From JBCCGL01 sp039029275 (GTDB lineage: Bacteria; Pseudomonadota; Gammaproteobacteria; JBCCGL01), in the NCBI GenBank assembly GCA_039029275.1, contig JBCCGL010000004.1:186001-250000 (forward strand): 64,000 nt of DNA. Reading direction: 5' to 3'. Positions within the stretch are counted from its first letter, which is position 1. Each line of letters opens with the position of its first letter. Positions 41,336 through 48,874 of the stretch are shown here, in pieces. Under the pieces are notes generated by a model. It saw nothing but the letters and a program-made list of their open reading frames with translations. It did no database searches and was not told the DNA's origin. Made by a program: the position numbers and the translations under genes.

Positions 41336-41542
41336 ATGACCACGTACCTCGATCTGCAAACCGCCGGATCTCATTTCTACCCGTTCGAATTCAACCCGAA
41401 CCACTGGTCGATTCGTCTCGTAGCAAAGGTCCGCGAAATGATGGCAGCTTCTGACCGAGCTCAACTCGAGCGTGAATTGCGCTCAATGCCCGATCACCTG
41501 CTGCGCGACATGGGTATCGAGCGCCACATGCTGGTAGGCTAA
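41336..41542 (+). CDS. DUF1127 small protein
   Basis: A 68-aa protein whose C-terminal 35 residues form a DUF1127 domain: LERELRSMPDHLLRDMGIER matches the family's L-x3-L-x-D-x-x-L-x-D-I/M-G-x-x-R pattern. The N-terminal 28 residues are poorly conserved in the family. Arg-rich DUF1127 proteins are known in Alpha- and Gammaproteobacteria to be highly expressed and, in some cases, to bind RNA. AGGAG at 41323-41327 gives good spacing. A strong terminator follows at 41567. It is divergent from a LysR gene. Confidence 0.88.
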   Translation: MTTYLDLQTAGSHFYPFEFNPNHWSIRLVAKVREMMAASDRAQLERELRSMPDHLLRDMGIERHMLVG

Positions 41543-41566
41543 ATCATACCAACATGCAAAACGCGA

Positions 41567-41593
41567 AGCCCGGCCTGAGTGCCGGGCTTTTTT
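41567..41593 (+). terminator. Rho-independent terminator after DUF1127
   Basis: AGCCCGGC, a CTGAGT loop and GCCGGGCT form an 8-bp perfect stem directly followed by a run of T. It is 24 bp after the DUF1127 stop and ends the small peptide/DUF1127 transcript. Confidence 0.92.
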
Positions 41594-41631
41594 GTGCGCG
41601 TGACAAACTCCGCGAAAACTAAATAGTTGCG

Positions 41632-42000
41632 CTATTCAGCGTTCGTGTAGACCAGCAGCATCAGAGCGCCTTCTTCACTACCTGCTGTGTGCATCGCTCC
41701 GGGGGCTCGGATGATGTAATCGCCTTTTTGATGGATTTTGTCGTCGTCGTAAAAACTTCCATCCAACACGAAAATCTGCTCGATATTCTCATGTGCATGC
41801 GCGCTTGAATAAGCGCCCGCATCCATCTTCATCAACCAGCACTTCTGCGCGCTCGAATCGTCTTCAAACAGCGGTTTGAGCCAGAAGCCGTCAACGCCAC
41901 AGCTCTGCCAACCGATCGCATCGCTCGAACAGCTCAGGCTGCCGCTTGTTGGCATGCTCAAACCGCGAAACGCCGTTGCGTTGTCGAACATTTCGGACAT
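41632..42000 (-). CDS. Cupin-domain protein (ChrR-like)
   Basis: A 122-aa single cupin. Motif 1 is represented by SSAHAHENIEQIFVLDGSF (the HxH(x3-4)E pattern as HAHENIE) and motif 2 by GDYIIRAPGAMHTAGSEEG with its His. These residues would bind Zn2+, Fe2+ or Mn2+. It lies 4 bp after the FAD oxidoreductase gene in the same direction, so it is likely co-expressed. Cupins of this kind act as small dioxygenases, isomerases or sensors; no substrate can be named. Confidence 0.85.
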   Translation of the reverse strand: MSEMFDNATAFRGLSMPTSGSLSCSSDAIGWQSCGVDGFWLKPLFEDDSSAQKCWLMKMDAGAYSSAHAHENIEQIFVLDGSFYDDDKIHQKGDYIIRAPGAMHTAGSEEGALMLLVYTNAE

Positions 42001-42004
42001 AGCC

Positions 42005-43309
42005 TTAGAGTAGATCTTTGAGGCGGTAATAAAGCATCCCTAAGGCCAACGCCGGTCTGCGTAAGAATTTCCCGCCCGGAAATGGATGATGTTTGATCCT
42101 GGCAAATACATCAAACCGCTCGGCTTGCCCCGCGATCATTTGCGCGGTAATTCGCGCCATCATGTGCGTAGGAGCCACCCCGTGTCCTGAAAACGCTTGA
42201 ATAAAGAAGACGTTGTCTTCGATTCGACCCACCTGCGGCATGCGGTTAAGTCCAATGCCAATGTAGCCACTCCAGGCGAACTCGATCGCGACGTCTGCCA
42301 TCGACGGGAATACTCTCACCATTTTCTCGCGCATAACTGCGGATACATCGCGAGGTTCAAGCCCCGTGTAGTTGGACAGCCCACCAAACAGCAGGCGTTT
42401 GTCGGCACTGAGGCGAAAGTAATCGAGCGCGGTGTTCAAATCGCATACCGCCCGGTTACCCGGCATGGTGGCATCGATCTGATCGCGGCGCAGCGGCGTG
42501 GTCGCAATGATCGAGCTGCTCGCGGGCAGCACGCGAGCGGCCAGTTTGGGGACAAGATTGCCCAGATAAGCGTTGCCACACAGTACGACGAAGTTGGCAT
42601 TGACAGCGCCTGACTCGGTTTCCACGCGCGGCTTTTTACCGGTCACCAGACGTGTCACACGTGACTGCTCGTAAATCTGCACACCGAGTTGTTCGGCCGC
42701 TTGCGCCTCACCCAGACACAGGTTCATCGGCTGACAGTGCCCCGCACCGTTGCGGTTCATCAAGCCGCCGATGTAGCGATCAGAGGAAACTTCGTAGCTG
42801 AGACGATCCTTGTCGAGCAATTCAAGCGCGTGCGGGCAGCCCATGTCTTCCTGGTATTGTTTCTCTTCCTCCAACTCGCGCATATGGCGCGGTTTTATCG
42901 CCACATCGCAATAGCCCCATGTGAGATCACAATCGATGGTGTACTTCTCTACGCGCGCGCGAATGATGTCGACGCACTCGACGCCCATCGCGTATATAGA
43001 CTTGATGCCCTCTTGTCCGATCTGGCGCTCAAATTGCTCGAGCGAGTGACCGATGCCACCAATCACTTGCCCACCGTTGCGACCGGACGCACCCCAGGCG
43101 ACACGATTTGCTTCAACAACCGCGACCCTATAGCCGCGTTCGGCCAGTTCTAACGCTGTGTTGATTCCACTGAATCCGCCGCCGATTACAGCTACGTCAA
43201 CATCGACTTCTCCGCGCAACTGCGCGTAGTCGGTCTGCCAGTTTGCCGACGCGGCATAGTAAGACGTCGTGTGCTCGCGCGTCTCGATAGGTTTTTTAAG
43301 TGAGAACAT
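42005..43309 (-). CDS. FAD-dependent amine oxidase-like protein (PuuB/OrdL type)
   Basis: D-amino-acid oxidase fold (DAO) enzyme of 434 aa. The FAD motif VAVIGGGFSGINTALELA begins near residue 37, followed by VAWGASGRNGGQV, which is characteristic of gamma-glutamylputrescine oxidase PuuB and relatives. The C-terminal AWSGYIGIGLNRMPQVGRI and QAFSGHGVAPTHM are also typical. Such enzymes oxidise secondary or primary amines, releasing H2O2 or passing electrons on. With a TauD dioxygenase upstream and a cupin downstream, a role in amine or betaine breakdown is plausible; no other Puu genes are seen. Confidence 0.9.
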   Translation of the reverse strand: MFSLKKPIETREHTTSYYAASANWQTDYAQLRGEVDVDVAVIGGGFSGINTALELAERGYRVAVVEANRVAWGASGRNGGQVIGGIGHSLEQFERQIGQEGIKSIYAMGVECVDIIRARVEKYTIDCDLTWGYCDVAIKPRHMRELEEEKQYQEDMGCPHALELLDKDRLSYEVSSDRYIGGLMNRNGAGHCQPMNLCLGEAQAAEQLGVQIYEQSRVTRLVTGKKPRVETESGAVNANFVVLCGNAYLGNLVPKLAARVLPASSSIIATTPLRRDQIDATMPGNRAVCDLNTALDYFRLSADKRLLFGGLSNYTGLEPRDVSAVMREKMVRVFPSMADVAIEFAWSGYIGIGLNRMPQVGRIEDNVFFIQAFSGHGVAPTHMMARITAQMIAGQAERFDVFARIKHHPFPGGKFLRRPALALGMLYYRLKDLL

Positions 43310-43328
43310 TGTTTTATTGTTGTGAAAC

Positions 43329-43345
43329 GCCCGCTTTGAGCGGGC
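43329..43345. other. Intercistronic hairpin between the TauD and FAD oxidoreductase genes
   Basis: GCCCGC, TTTGA loop, GCGGGC: a perfect 6-bp stem in the 77-bp gap. Read on the genes' strand it is followed by GTTTC rather than a T-run, so it is at best a weak terminator or an RNA-processing element. Confidence 0.4.
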
Positions 43346-43386
43346 ACGTCAGTCTCATCTTTCTGGGATAAATAATCAAGCCGCTG

Positions 43387-44259
43387 CTAACACGAGGTCG
43401 GGTTTGCACCCATCGGCGCGTGGCCCGCAATCGTGGTGCGATACATCAGGCGTCGATGGCCGTCGTAGTCATTGACCGCGTAATGCATGGTCGCGCGATT
43501 GTCCCATAGCGCAATGCAGCCTTCGGACCAGCGAAAGCGGCAGGTAAATTCGGGTCGCGTGCAATGATCAAAAATTGCCTTGAGCAATTCGGCGCTGTCC
43601 TGGGCGCTGGCATCGGCAAAGCGCGTGGTGTAAGTCGGATTCACAAACAGCATCAGCTCGCCTGAGGCCGGATGACGACACACCGCAGGATGCCGGACTT
43701 CTGCGTCGGCCTCAGGGTTCTTTCGCGCCACTGTCATCGAGCCGCGAAATTGTTCGTCGAGCTCCGGTGCGTTGTCCACCCCGTAGGGCGCGCCGGTGTG
43801 AACAACATGGCGACCATCGACCTGACTGCGAAGATGCTCCGGCAATGTACGATAAGCGGCGGCCATGTCAGCCCACAACGTATCACCGCCGACGGGTGGC
43901 AACTCCTGCGCGTATAAAATCGACGCCATGGGTGGCGCGGGTAAAAAGCTGAAGTCCGAATGCCAGTCACCGCCGAACACACCCATGTTTATTTCATCCG
44001 CTTCCTTTAAAACGGCGATCACTTCCGGGTGCGTGGAGACCGGTTCGATGTATGGCAAGCGCATTAAGTCGCCGATATTTCGGCTGATGCGCACCAGATC
44101 GTCGAGATCGAGCTTTTGGTTGAGGATGAACACTACTTTGTATTGAGTAAACGCGTGCTGAATTTTGCTCCAGACGCGTTCGTCAGCGTCGCGTAAATCC
44201 ACACCGTCAACGATTGCGCCGAGGGTCGGTGTCAACGAAGGCTGGTTAAGTTCTGGCAC
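43387..44259 (-). CDS. TauD/TfdA-family 2-oxoglutarate dioxygenase
   Basis: Non-heme Fe(II)/2-oxoglutarate dioxygenase of 290 aa. The iron ligands are the His and Asp of GGDWHSDFSFL and the distal His of DYDGHRRLMYRTTIAG; the following Arg residues hold 2-oxoglutarate. The conserved WDNRATMHYA segment just before is a TauD hallmark. TauD enzymes hydroxylate a substrate carbon next to a sulfonate, ether or amine, causing cleavage. The substrate is unknown. It lies 17 bp after the membrane coiled-coil gene and upstream of the amine oxidase gene. Confidence 0.93.
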   Translation of the reverse strand: MPELNQPSLTPTLGAIVDGVDLRDADERVWSKIQHAFTQYKVVFILNQKLDLDDLVRISRNIGDLMRLPYIEPVSTHPEVIAVLKEADEINMGVFGGDWHSDFSFLPAPPMASILYAQELPPVGGDTLWADMAAAYRTLPEHLRSQVDGRHVVHTGAPYGVDNAPELDEQFRGSMTVARKNPEADAEVRHPAVCRHPASGELMLFVNPTYTTRFADASAQDSAELLKAIFDHCTRPEFTCRFRWSEGCIALWDNRATMHYAVNDYDGHRRLMYRTTIAGHAPMGANPTSC

Positions 44260-44276
44260 GATTTAGCCCTTTGACA

Positions 44277-44810
44277 TTATTGCAAGGTGTCATCACCAAA
44301 AAACTGCTCGTCGGCCAGATAGGCTTCCATTTTCTTTTCGAAGTACTTTTTCATTCGCCGCAACTTGACCAGTTGAAGCTCACTTTTTTGGATCAGCCGA
44401 GTGAGTTTGCTGTTATCGAGCTTGGTCAACTCGCTGGCAGCAGACATCTCCAGGCGTTTTTCAGCCGCGTTGATAATCGGTTGAATCTCAGCCTTGCGGG
44501 TATCGATGGTCTCGAGTCTCGCCTCGAAAGGCTTGCTGCGGTACTGATCATTGTTTATTGCGTCTTCAATCATGCGTTTTTTAAGTGTGCCGACCAGTTG
44601 ATCGATGAAAAACGCTTCCGACAAAACGCTTTCGGTCAGCAGTTGCAGCTGGGTGAGCTGAAGTCGGCGTTCGGCATTGTTAACTTTTTCGGCCACGTCG
44701 CGCGTAACGCCGAGCACGCGATAGGCGGCAAACGCTGCGAGAACGCCTCCGATAGCCGCGAGCCCAATTGCAAGTAACAGCAGCGCCAAAAAAAAACCAT
44801 TTTCAAACAT
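44277..44810 (-). CDS. Unidentified membrane-anchored coiled-coil protein
   Basis: A 177-aa protein with one strong N-terminal helix (residues about 5-32, ALLLLAIGLAAIGGVLAAF) followed by an almost entirely helical, charged region containing heptad-like stretches (NAERRLQLTQLQLLTESVL and later LIQKSELQLVKLRRMKKYFEKKM). It probably faces the cytoplasm as an oligomer. I do not recognise a family. It is packed between the dioxygenase TauD gene and the prolyl-hydroxylase-like gene, 11 and 17 bp apart, but shares no obvious function with either. Confidence 0.7.
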   Translation of the reverse strand: MFENGFFLALLLLAIGLAAIGGVLAAFAAYRVLGVTRDVAEKVNNAERRLQLTQLQLLTESVLSEAFFIDQLVGTLKKRMIEDAINNDQYRSKPFEARLETIDTRKAEIQPIINAAEKRLEMSAASELTKLDNSKLTRLIQKSELQLVKLRRMKKYFEKKMEAYLADEQFFGDDTLQ

Positions 44811-44821
44811 ATCCCGACCTG

Positions 44822-45628
44822 TCAGTTCGCCGCCACAAATGGAAATAGGATGTCGCTGCGCATGATGTACTTGTTACCACTCTTAATCTCCTCACCGGCG
44901 TGAACGCAGTGCTGCGGATGCGCGCCATGAGGGAAACACAAGGCGGCGCCTTTTGGTGTTTCCACTGCGACTTCGAGCGGTTGACGTTCTATTCCGATTC
45001 CATTTTTCTGCGGCACGAAAAACAGGGTACGGCCACCTTCGTATCCATCAGATAGAAACAAAAGAAACGTCATCAGGCTCGCGCGATCCCCGTAGGCATC
45101 CTGCACTAGTTGACCGTTGATCACGCGACTCCCAGGCCACGCACCGTCTGTGTGCGGTCTGAAAAAGTCACCTTTTTCGTAACGATAGAAGCGAAACCGC
45201 GCGTTGATTCCGAGTGCGCCTGCGCTACCCATTCTCTCGGTGACGTGCGATGCGCAACGCCGCCAGATCGGGCCATCGACTGATTCACTCACTACCCAGT
45301 TGACGTTGCAGTTGTGTCGAATGCTATGTGGCAAGGAAACCGGCGAGTCGGCGTGATACCCCATCGTCTCTGTAATTGAAACAAATTGATCGCACTCATC
45401 ATCGCTCAATACATCGAAGAGTTGAAATGCGCCGGGTACATCATCAACATTCCTCCGCTCGACCGTATTGTTATGATGGTCGTCATACCGCAGAACGCCT
45501 GAATCGTCATCACTCCAGGTCGGCAATGCGGATACGTCGCGCCCCGATTCGTGCGCAATGACAACAAATTGCTTATTCAGAGAATGAGCATTCACAATCG
45601 GATCTCGCGAATGAGACGTACATAACAT
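44822..45628 (-). CDS. 2OG-Fe(II) oxygenase, prolyl 4-hydroxylase-like
   Basis: A protein of up to 268 aa with a prolyl-4-hydroxylase-type domain in its C-terminal 170 residues. Iron ligands are the His and Asp of GDFFRPHTDGAWPGS and the later His of HCVHAGEEI; the Lys of SGNKYIMRSDILF is the likely 2-oxoglutarate anchor. The LLFLSDGYEGGRTLFF core is typical of P4Hc proteins. The first 70 residues are less conserved, so an internal start cannot be excluded. Bacterial members hydroxylate proline in proteins or free amino acids; the target here is unknown. Confidence 0.83.
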   Translation of the reverse strand: MLCTSHSRDPIVNAHSLNKQFVVIAHESGRDVSALPTWSDDDSGVLRYDDHHNNTVERRNVDDVPGAFQLFDVLSDDECDQFVSITETMGYHADSPVSLPHSIRHNCNVNWVVSESVDGPIWRRCASHVTERMGSAGALGINARFRFYRYEKGDFFRPHTDGAWPGSRVINGQLVQDAYGDRASLMTFLLFLSDGYEGGRTLFFVPQKNGIGIERQPLEVAVETPKGAALCFPHGAHPQHCVHAGEEIKSGNKYIMRSDILFPFVAAN

Positions 45629-45702
45629 ACCAGTTTAACCAGCGTGGAACTAACCAGCCACAATCTTGCCATAGGCATTACGCTACAGCAGACCGCACTA
45701 TC

Positions 45703-46566
45703 ATGAACCGAAGAATTTTTACCCGCACCACCGTAACCGCTTTACTCGGCGCTTTATTATCCTTGTCAGGCATTGTACCGACCCAAGCGTTAGCAACAAA
45801 CGAGTATTGGCAAGCGCACGATCAAACCTCAGCAGACACCATCGATCACTCGTATTGGACATCGTTTCTTGATCGCTACGTAATCAAATACAAAGACCGC
45901 GTCAATCGCGTGCGCTACGCGCAGGTAAGACCTGCTGACAAAGGCGGTCTGGATGCCTATGTCAAAAAACTCGAATCGGTCGAGATAACGCAATACAACC
46001 GCGATGAGCAGCGCGCTTACTGGATTAATCTATACAATGCCGTAACCGTTCAACAAATTCTAGAGCACTATCCTGTCGCCAGCATTCGCGATATTCGTTC
46101 CGGATTTTTCTCCTCTGGGCCCTGGAAAAAAGAACTGATAACTGTGGAAGGTATAACCCTGACGCTGGACAACATTGAGCACGATATCTTGCGCCCGATT
46201 TGGCAAGACCCCCGTATTCACTACGCGGTTAATTGCGCGTCAATCGGATGCCCCAACCTGCAAATGGTGGCGTTTGATGCAGGCAATACCGATGCGCTGC
46301 TCGATCAAGGCGCCTTTGAATTTATCAATCATCCACGGGGCGCCTGGGTGTCTAACGGAAACCTGCGTGTTTCGTCCATTTACGACTGGTTTCAGGAAGA
46401 CTTTGGCAACACCGAGCAGGGTGTGATCGAACACATCAGACAGTATGCCGACGAGGAGCTGACGCAACGACTTGCCGGTATCGAAGAGATCGATAGTTAC
46501 GAATACGACTGGACTTTAAACGGGCTTGTTCCGGTGAAACGAACCAGCAATCGCGTTGGCAGCTAA
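45703..46566 (+). CDS. DUF547 domain exported protein
   Basis: A 287-aa protein with a signal peptide (MNRRIFTRTTVTALLGALL, cleavage after ALA near residue 31). The DUF547 core is clear: WINLYNAVTVQQILEHYPV, GPWKKELITVEGITLTLDNIEHDILRP, and HYAVNCASIGCPNLQ with its conserved cysteines. The family is widespread in proteobacteria and plants and lacks an assigned reaction; a thiol hydrolase-like fold has been suggested. Its stop overlaps the start of the glycosyltransferase gene, so it belongs to a three-gene cell-envelope operon. Confidence 0.9.
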   Translation: MNRRIFTRTTVTALLGALLSLSGIVPTQALATNEYWQAHDQTSADTIDHSYWTSFLDRYVIKYKDRVNRVRYAQVRPADKGGLDAYVKKLESVEITQYNRDEQRAYWINLYNAVTVQQILEHYPVASIRDIRSGFFSSGPWKKELITVEGITLTLDNIEHDILRPIWQDPRIHYAVNCASIGCPNLQMVAFDAGNTDALLDQGAFEFINHPRGAWVSNGNLRVSSIYDWFQEDFGNTEQGVIEHIRQYADEELTQRLAGIEEIDSYEYDWTLNGLVPVKRTSNRVGS

Positions 46567-47965
46567 GCACTTAGACATAACCCAGCGATCCAGGTTAGTT
46601 AGCGAAAACGTAACGACAACTGTCTTCGTATGCGTTGGCTTTTTTCTGCTTGCGTATGCGGTGATTGTCCTTGCGCTGGGTGCGCGTTTTGACTACGCGA
46701 GTAATCTCGCGCAAGCACCGATCATCGAATTTGTTCTGATCCAATTTTGCGCGGGAATTGTTTTCCTTGCACTCCTGGCAATCATTCCGCGAGTTGATTG
46801 CACTCGCGGCCACATTGTTTTTTTGATTGCGATCGGTCTCCTGATGCGCGCGATCTTATTGCCATCAGAGCCAATCCTCGAAATTGATTTTTACCGTTAC
46901 TTATGGGATGGCGGCGTGCTGGCAAACGCGTTTAATCCTTACAGCATGGCGCCTGCAGATGCGCTCAATTCGGGTGACACCGATATCCGCGATCTGGCCG
47001 CGTCGGCATCGCTCGTGCATCAACGGATCAACTATGCTGATCTACGCACGATCTACCCCCCGGTAGCACAAGCAGGCTTTATGCTGGCGCACCTGATTGA
47101 CTCGTGGTCATTGTTCGCATGGCGCGTCGTCATTCTGATCTGCGAATGCATCAGTCTCGCTTTGATTTTTTTGCTGTTGAAACACTCCGCGCAATCGCCG
47201 CTGTGGAGCACCCTCTACTGGTGGAATCCACTCGTGGTCAAAGAGCTGATCAATTCGGCACACAGTGACGCCTTACTCGTACCCCTGTTACTCGCCTCGG
47301 TGTACTTTCTTATGCGCCACCAGTCGTTGCGAGCCGGCATCATGATTGTAATGGCTGCTGGCGTGAAACTATGGCCTCTACTGCTGATGGCGTTTGCGTT
47401 ACGGCCTAACCTAGCCAATCCGCGTCGACTGTTATTTTTTTTGGCAGTTTGCGCAGGCGTTGCAACCTTCGCGGTAGCACCAATTTTTATTTGGGGGCTG
47501 GGCGACAATTCCGGCCTGACTGGATACAGCACCGAGTGGATTCGCAACGCAAGCGCTTTCGTTCTGCTCGAAAAAGGACTGGAAACTCTGGGCGTCGATT
47601 CAAGCGCCAGCGCCGCGCGATTGTTGGTAGCGTTTGTTGTTGTTGGAATAACGATTGCGCTTTCCGCTCGCTTACAAAACAACCACGATTCGATCGTTAC
47701 AGCTGCAATCATTGTCGCATCCAGTCTTTTTCTGCTCAGCCCGACCCAATACCCCTGGTACTTCGTTTGGTTTGCCCCTTTGTTGGCGGTCATTCGTATT
47801 CGGGCTTTGCTGTTACTGACGTCACTATTGTCGATCTACTACCTGCGATTTTATTTCGAGGTGAATGGCAACATAGAAATATTCAACAAGCTGCTAGTGT
47901 GGATTCAGTTCGTACCCGTTTGGTGCCTTCTGCTATTTGACCATTTAAAAAAACGCAATGCCTGA
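46556..47965 (+). CDS. Polytopic GT-C (GT87-like) glycosyltransferase
   Basis: Membrane protein of about 469 aa with ten or more helices. The first periplasmic loop has the acidic EIDFYRYLWDGGVLANAFNPYSM signature, in which the DFYRYLWDG motif holds the likely catalytic Asp of GT-C enzymes. It is followed by YPPVAQ and NPLVVKELINSAHSDALLVPLL, characteristic of GT87/DUF2029 mannosyltransferase relatives that use polyprenyl-phosphate sugars. TTG 46556 is used as start and overlaps the DUF547 stop; a later start is possible. The adjacent GT2 gene could make its lipid-linked sugar donor. Confidence 0.82.
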   Translation: MAAKHLDITQRSRLVSENVTTTVFVCVGFFLLAYAVIVLALGARFDYASNLAQAPIIEFVLIQFCAGIVFLALLAIIPRVDCTRGHIVFLIAIGLLMRAILLPSEPILEIDFYRYLWDGGVLANAFNPYSMAPADALNSGDTDIRDLAASASLVHQRINYADLRTIYPPVAQAGFMLAHLIDSWSLFAWRVVILICECISLALIFLLLKHSAQSPLWSTLYWWNPLVVKELINSAHSDALLVPLLLASVYFLMRHQSLRAGIMIVMAAGVKLWPLLLMAFALRPNLANPRRLLFFLAVCAGVATFAVAPIFIWGLGDNSGLTGYSTEWIRNASAFVLLEKGLETLGVDSSASAARLLVAFVVVGITIALSARLQNNHDSIVTAAIIVASSLFLLSPTQYPWYFVWFAPLLAVIRIRALLLLTSLLSIYYLRFYFEVNGNIEIFNKLLVWIQFVPVWCLLLFDHLKKRNA

Positions 47966-48701
47966 TCACACAAACTCAGTTGCGATATTACCCGCGCGCG
48001 ATGAAGCGCTCTCGGTCTTTAACGTTGTCACTTCGTTACTAGGTCTAATCGATGACAATGGCAGTGAAATTTTCAGCCGAGTGATTGTGTGCGATAACGG
48101 TTCAAGCGATAAAACAAGTCAACTTGCACTCGAAGCAGGTGCAACGGTAGTTCACGAACCGATCGCAGGATACGGCGCTGCGTGTCTGAAAGGACTCGCC
48201 GCAATTGATAACGCCGACACCGTTGTTTTTGTCGATGCAGACGGTTCTGTTGATACAAACGATATTGTCCCGATGTTGGCAGAAATCGAAAACGGTGCTG
48301 ATCTTGTCATCGGCAATCGCGTACCTGATCTGCGAGAAACAGATTCGATGACACCCGCGCAAATAATGGGCACGCGACTCATCTGCTCAATCATCAATGT
48401 TATCTGGCGGCAAAACTTTCACGATACCGGACCATTGCGCGCGATCCGGTATTCAAGCCTTGGGCAACTTGATATGCAGGATCGCCGGTTTGGCTGGACG
48501 GTCGAAATGCAGGTCAAGGCCGTGCTTAACGGATTGGTTATACGTGAAATACCTGTTCGGTGCCTATGTCGCAAGGGCCGTTCAAAAATCAGTGGCACCA
48601 CTATGGGTGTTGTACGTGCGGGTTGGGGCATGCTTTCGACTATCGTCAAACTGAGTGCGCGCCCGAAAGATAAACCGAAAACTGCTCGAAACGTAAACTG
48701 A
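47958..48701 (+). CDS. Family 2 glycosyltransferase (polyprenyl-phosphate sugar synthase-like)
   Basis: GT-A fold glycosyltransferase of 247 aa. Motifs: VAILPARDEALSV at the N-terminus, VIVCDNGSSDKTSQLA for the nucleotide-binding Asp, VVFVDADGSVD for the DxD metal site and GNRVPDLRE. There is no membrane helix pair at the C-terminus, so it resembles soluble dolichol-phosphate mannose synthase-like enzymes. It overlaps the GT-C gene by 8 bases. A likely scheme is that it makes a lipid-linked sugar which the GT-C protein transfers outside the membrane. Confidence 0.9.
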   Translation: MPDHTNSVAILPARDEALSVFNVVTSLLGLIDDNGSEIFSRVIVCDNGSSDKTSQLALEAGATVVHEPIAGYGAACLKGLAAIDNADTVVFVDADGSVDTNDIVPMLAEIENGADLVIGNRVPDLRETDSMTPAQIMGTRLICSIINVIWRQNFHDTGPLRAIRYSSLGQLDMQDRRFGWTVEMQVKAVLNGLVIREIPVRCLCRKGRSKISGTTMGVVRAGWGMLSTIVKLSARPKDKPKTARNVN

Positions 48702-48874
48702 GAATGCTCGTAACCAGGCGCAAAAAATATCTTTCATCGAATGTCTTGACCATACACACAGTCTTATCGCAATATACCGCCGCTGCGATATAGCACACGG
48801 AATGATTCTCTTGATCGGTGTTAACCACTAAAGAGAGTCTTTTAACAATAAGGAAATAACAAAAGGAGAAGTCA

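Noticed and set aside
48766..48791. Interrupted dyad ATCGCA ... TGCGAT before the first secreted-protein gene
   Set aside because: Only six bases per arm with a 12-base spacer, which is easily expected by chance; no second copy was seen near related genes.
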